Both the position numbers and the translations under genes were made by a program. A DNA stretch of 7,232 nt from Pseudomonadota bacterium. Lineage in GTDB: Bacteria > Pseudomonadota > Gammaproteobacteria > Arenicellales > Poriferihabitantaceae. Under the pieces are notes generated by a model that was not told where the DNA came from, did not search any database, and saw only the letters and a program-made list of their open reading frames with translations. The stretch is from contig JAAELZ010000463.1 in assembly GCA_024226105.1 (NCBI GenBank), positions 1 through 7,232 of the forward strand, written 5' to 3'. This document shows, in pieces, positions 6,388-7,232 of this stretch (the stretch's first letter is position 1; every line of letters starts with the position of its first letter).

Positions 6388-7232
6388 TGTTACTTAATAC
6401 AGCGACAGCCGTCCCTGAAATGCTGATCGCGGGCATGGCCTGCCTTATCCTGATGGTTCGCCTGTTCGATAAAAGTTCGCGCCCCAATTTCAATTCCTTC
6501 GCATTGAGTACGGTAACACTAATTTGTGCCGGCTTGCTGGCAGTAGTGGGCGGCCAGCCCGAGCAGACTGTTTTGGCGTTCAACGGTGCCTTTATAGCCG
6601 ATTCGATGTCCTACGTGGTCAAAGGGTTTATCGCATTCATCAGTGCGGCCGTATTCATTTATGGTGCGCGTTATAACGCAGATCACGGGTACTTTAAAAC
6701 CGAGTTTTACGTGCTCGGCCTGTTTGGCGTCGTCGGCATGATGATAATGGCCTCAGCTGCTCACCTCCTGACCTTATACGTTGGTCTTGAGCTGTTCTCT
6801 CTGAGCCTGTATGCGATGGTCGCCTTTTTTAGAGATTCGCGAGTGGCTTCTGAAGCTGCGATCAAGTATTTCATTCTGGGTGGCCTGGCATCGGCAATTT
6901 TACTCTATGCGATGTCGCTATTGTACGGCCTGACCGGTTCACTTGAGATTGCAGAGATCGCCGAAAAACTGGCGCTGCTTGAATCGGGTAACCTGGGACT
7001 TACGCTGGCCATTGTGCTGGTCGTGGTGGGCCTGGCGTTTAAGCTCGGTGCCGTGCCTTTTCATATGTGGGTGCCCGATGTGTATCAGGGTTCGCCAACC
7101 TCGGTTACCGCTTATCTGGCCGCTGCCCCCAAGATTGCGGCCTTTGCCATGGTGATTCGCCTGCTGGTTGACACATTGCAAATCGGCCATGATCAGTGGC
7201 AGGGTATGCTTATCATTCTGGCACTGTTATCG
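6384..7232 (+). CDS. nuoN: NADH-quinone oxidoreductase subunit N, N-terminal part (3' truncated by window edge)
   Basis: NuoN (ND2 family) is the antiporter-like pump nearest NuoK. The frame runs open from ATG 6384 to the last base, giving 283 complete codons, about 58% of the 485-residue E. coli protein. Key residues match E. coli at a constant offset of three: E136 in YVGLELFSLSLYA (E133), K161 in EAAIKYFILG (K158), K220 in LAFKLGAVPFHMW (K217) and K250 in AAAPKIAAF (K247). The segment H227-MWVPDVYQGSPTS is the NuoN signature distinguishing it from NuoM (AHVEAPTGG) and NuoL (SMEGPTPIS). The start overlaps the nuoM stop as ATGA. A second ATG at 6387 would remove one residue. No clear ribosome binding site is visible, suggesting coupling to nuoM. 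The C-terminal helices lie outside the window. Confidence 0.97.
   Translation, partial: MMLLNTATAVPEMLIAGMACLILMVRLFDKSSRPNFNSFALSTVTLICAGLLAVVGGQPEQTVLAFNGAFIADSMSYVVKGFIAFISAAVFIYGARYNADHGYFKTEFYVLGLFGVVGMMIMASAAHLLTLYVGLELFSLSLYAMVAFFRDSRVASEAAIKYFILGGLASAILLYAMSLLYGLTGSLEIAEIAEKLALLESGNLGLTLAIVLVVVGLAFKLGAVPFHMWVPDVYQGSPTSVTAYLAAAPKIAAFAMVIRLLVDTLQIGHDQWQGMLIILALLS

Noticed and set aside
6943..7155. A 70-codon + strand open frame inside nuoN
   Set aside because: It is out of frame with nuoN, whose residues are conserved throughout this stretch. The shifted product is Arg/Trp/Pro-rich and resembles nothing known to me.
2937..7232. Sequence similarity between nuoL, nuoM and nuoN as a possible recent duplication
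   Set aside because: The three are ancient antiporter-like paralogues present in essentially all complex I operons. Their signature motifs differ clearly, so no recent duplication is implied.
1..7232. Search by eye for tRNA, rRNA, CRISPR array, insertion sequence, attachment site, promoter or novel accessory gene
   Set aside because: Coding sequence of known nuo genes fills practically the whole window, and no convincing signal of any of these types was seen.

Overview
The window is one uninterrupted, single-strand stretch of a nuo operon, which encodes the proton-pumping NADH:quinone oxidoreductase (respiratory complex I). It begins inside nuoG and continues through complete nuoH, nuoI, nuoJ, nuoK, nuoL and nuoM. 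It ends inside nuoN, whose reading frame is still open at the last base. All genes are on the + strand in the canonical bacterial order G-H-I-J-K-L-M-N.

Organism: the gene order, the NuoH, NuoI and NuoJ sequence style and the moderate GC content by eye suggest a non-enteric proteobacterium, most likely a gammaproteobacterium (a betaproteobacterium is the alternative). NuoH carries the ETNRAPFD / EGESE form of the quinone-site loop, as in mitochondrial ND1, rather than the divergent enteric form. NuoJ has a charged C-terminal tail of the kind seen in beta- and gammaproteobacterial homologues. No species can be named from this window.

Layout: 1-451 is the C-terminal tail of NuoG (peripheral arm). 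NuoH (454-1509) forms the quinone-chamber floor and connects the arms. NuoI (1513-2010) carries two [4Fe-4S] clusters that pass electrons toward the quinone. NuoJ (2024-2635) and NuoK (2632-2937) form the membrane link and the start of the proton path. NuoL (2937-4907), NuoM (4909-6387) and NuoN (6384 onward) are the three antiporter-like pump modules. Electrons from NADH reach quinone through NuoG, NuoI and other subunits encoded outside the window. The energy is relayed through charged residues in NuoH, J, K, N, M and L to move protons.

The genes are extremely tightly packed: the largest gap is 13 bases (nuoI-nuoJ) and several junctions overlap (ATGA at nuoJ/K and nuoM/N, TGATG at nuoK/L). 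There is no room for promoters, terminators, RNA genes or accessory cargo, and no mobile element or CRISPR array was seen. Every catalytic or proton-path residue I could place is present, so these look like functional genes. I found no novel system. The items reported for a second look are small: two perfect inverted repeats inside coding sequence, a start-stop mini-ORF before nuoJ, an ambiguous nuoL start, and length differences in NuoL relative to E. coli.
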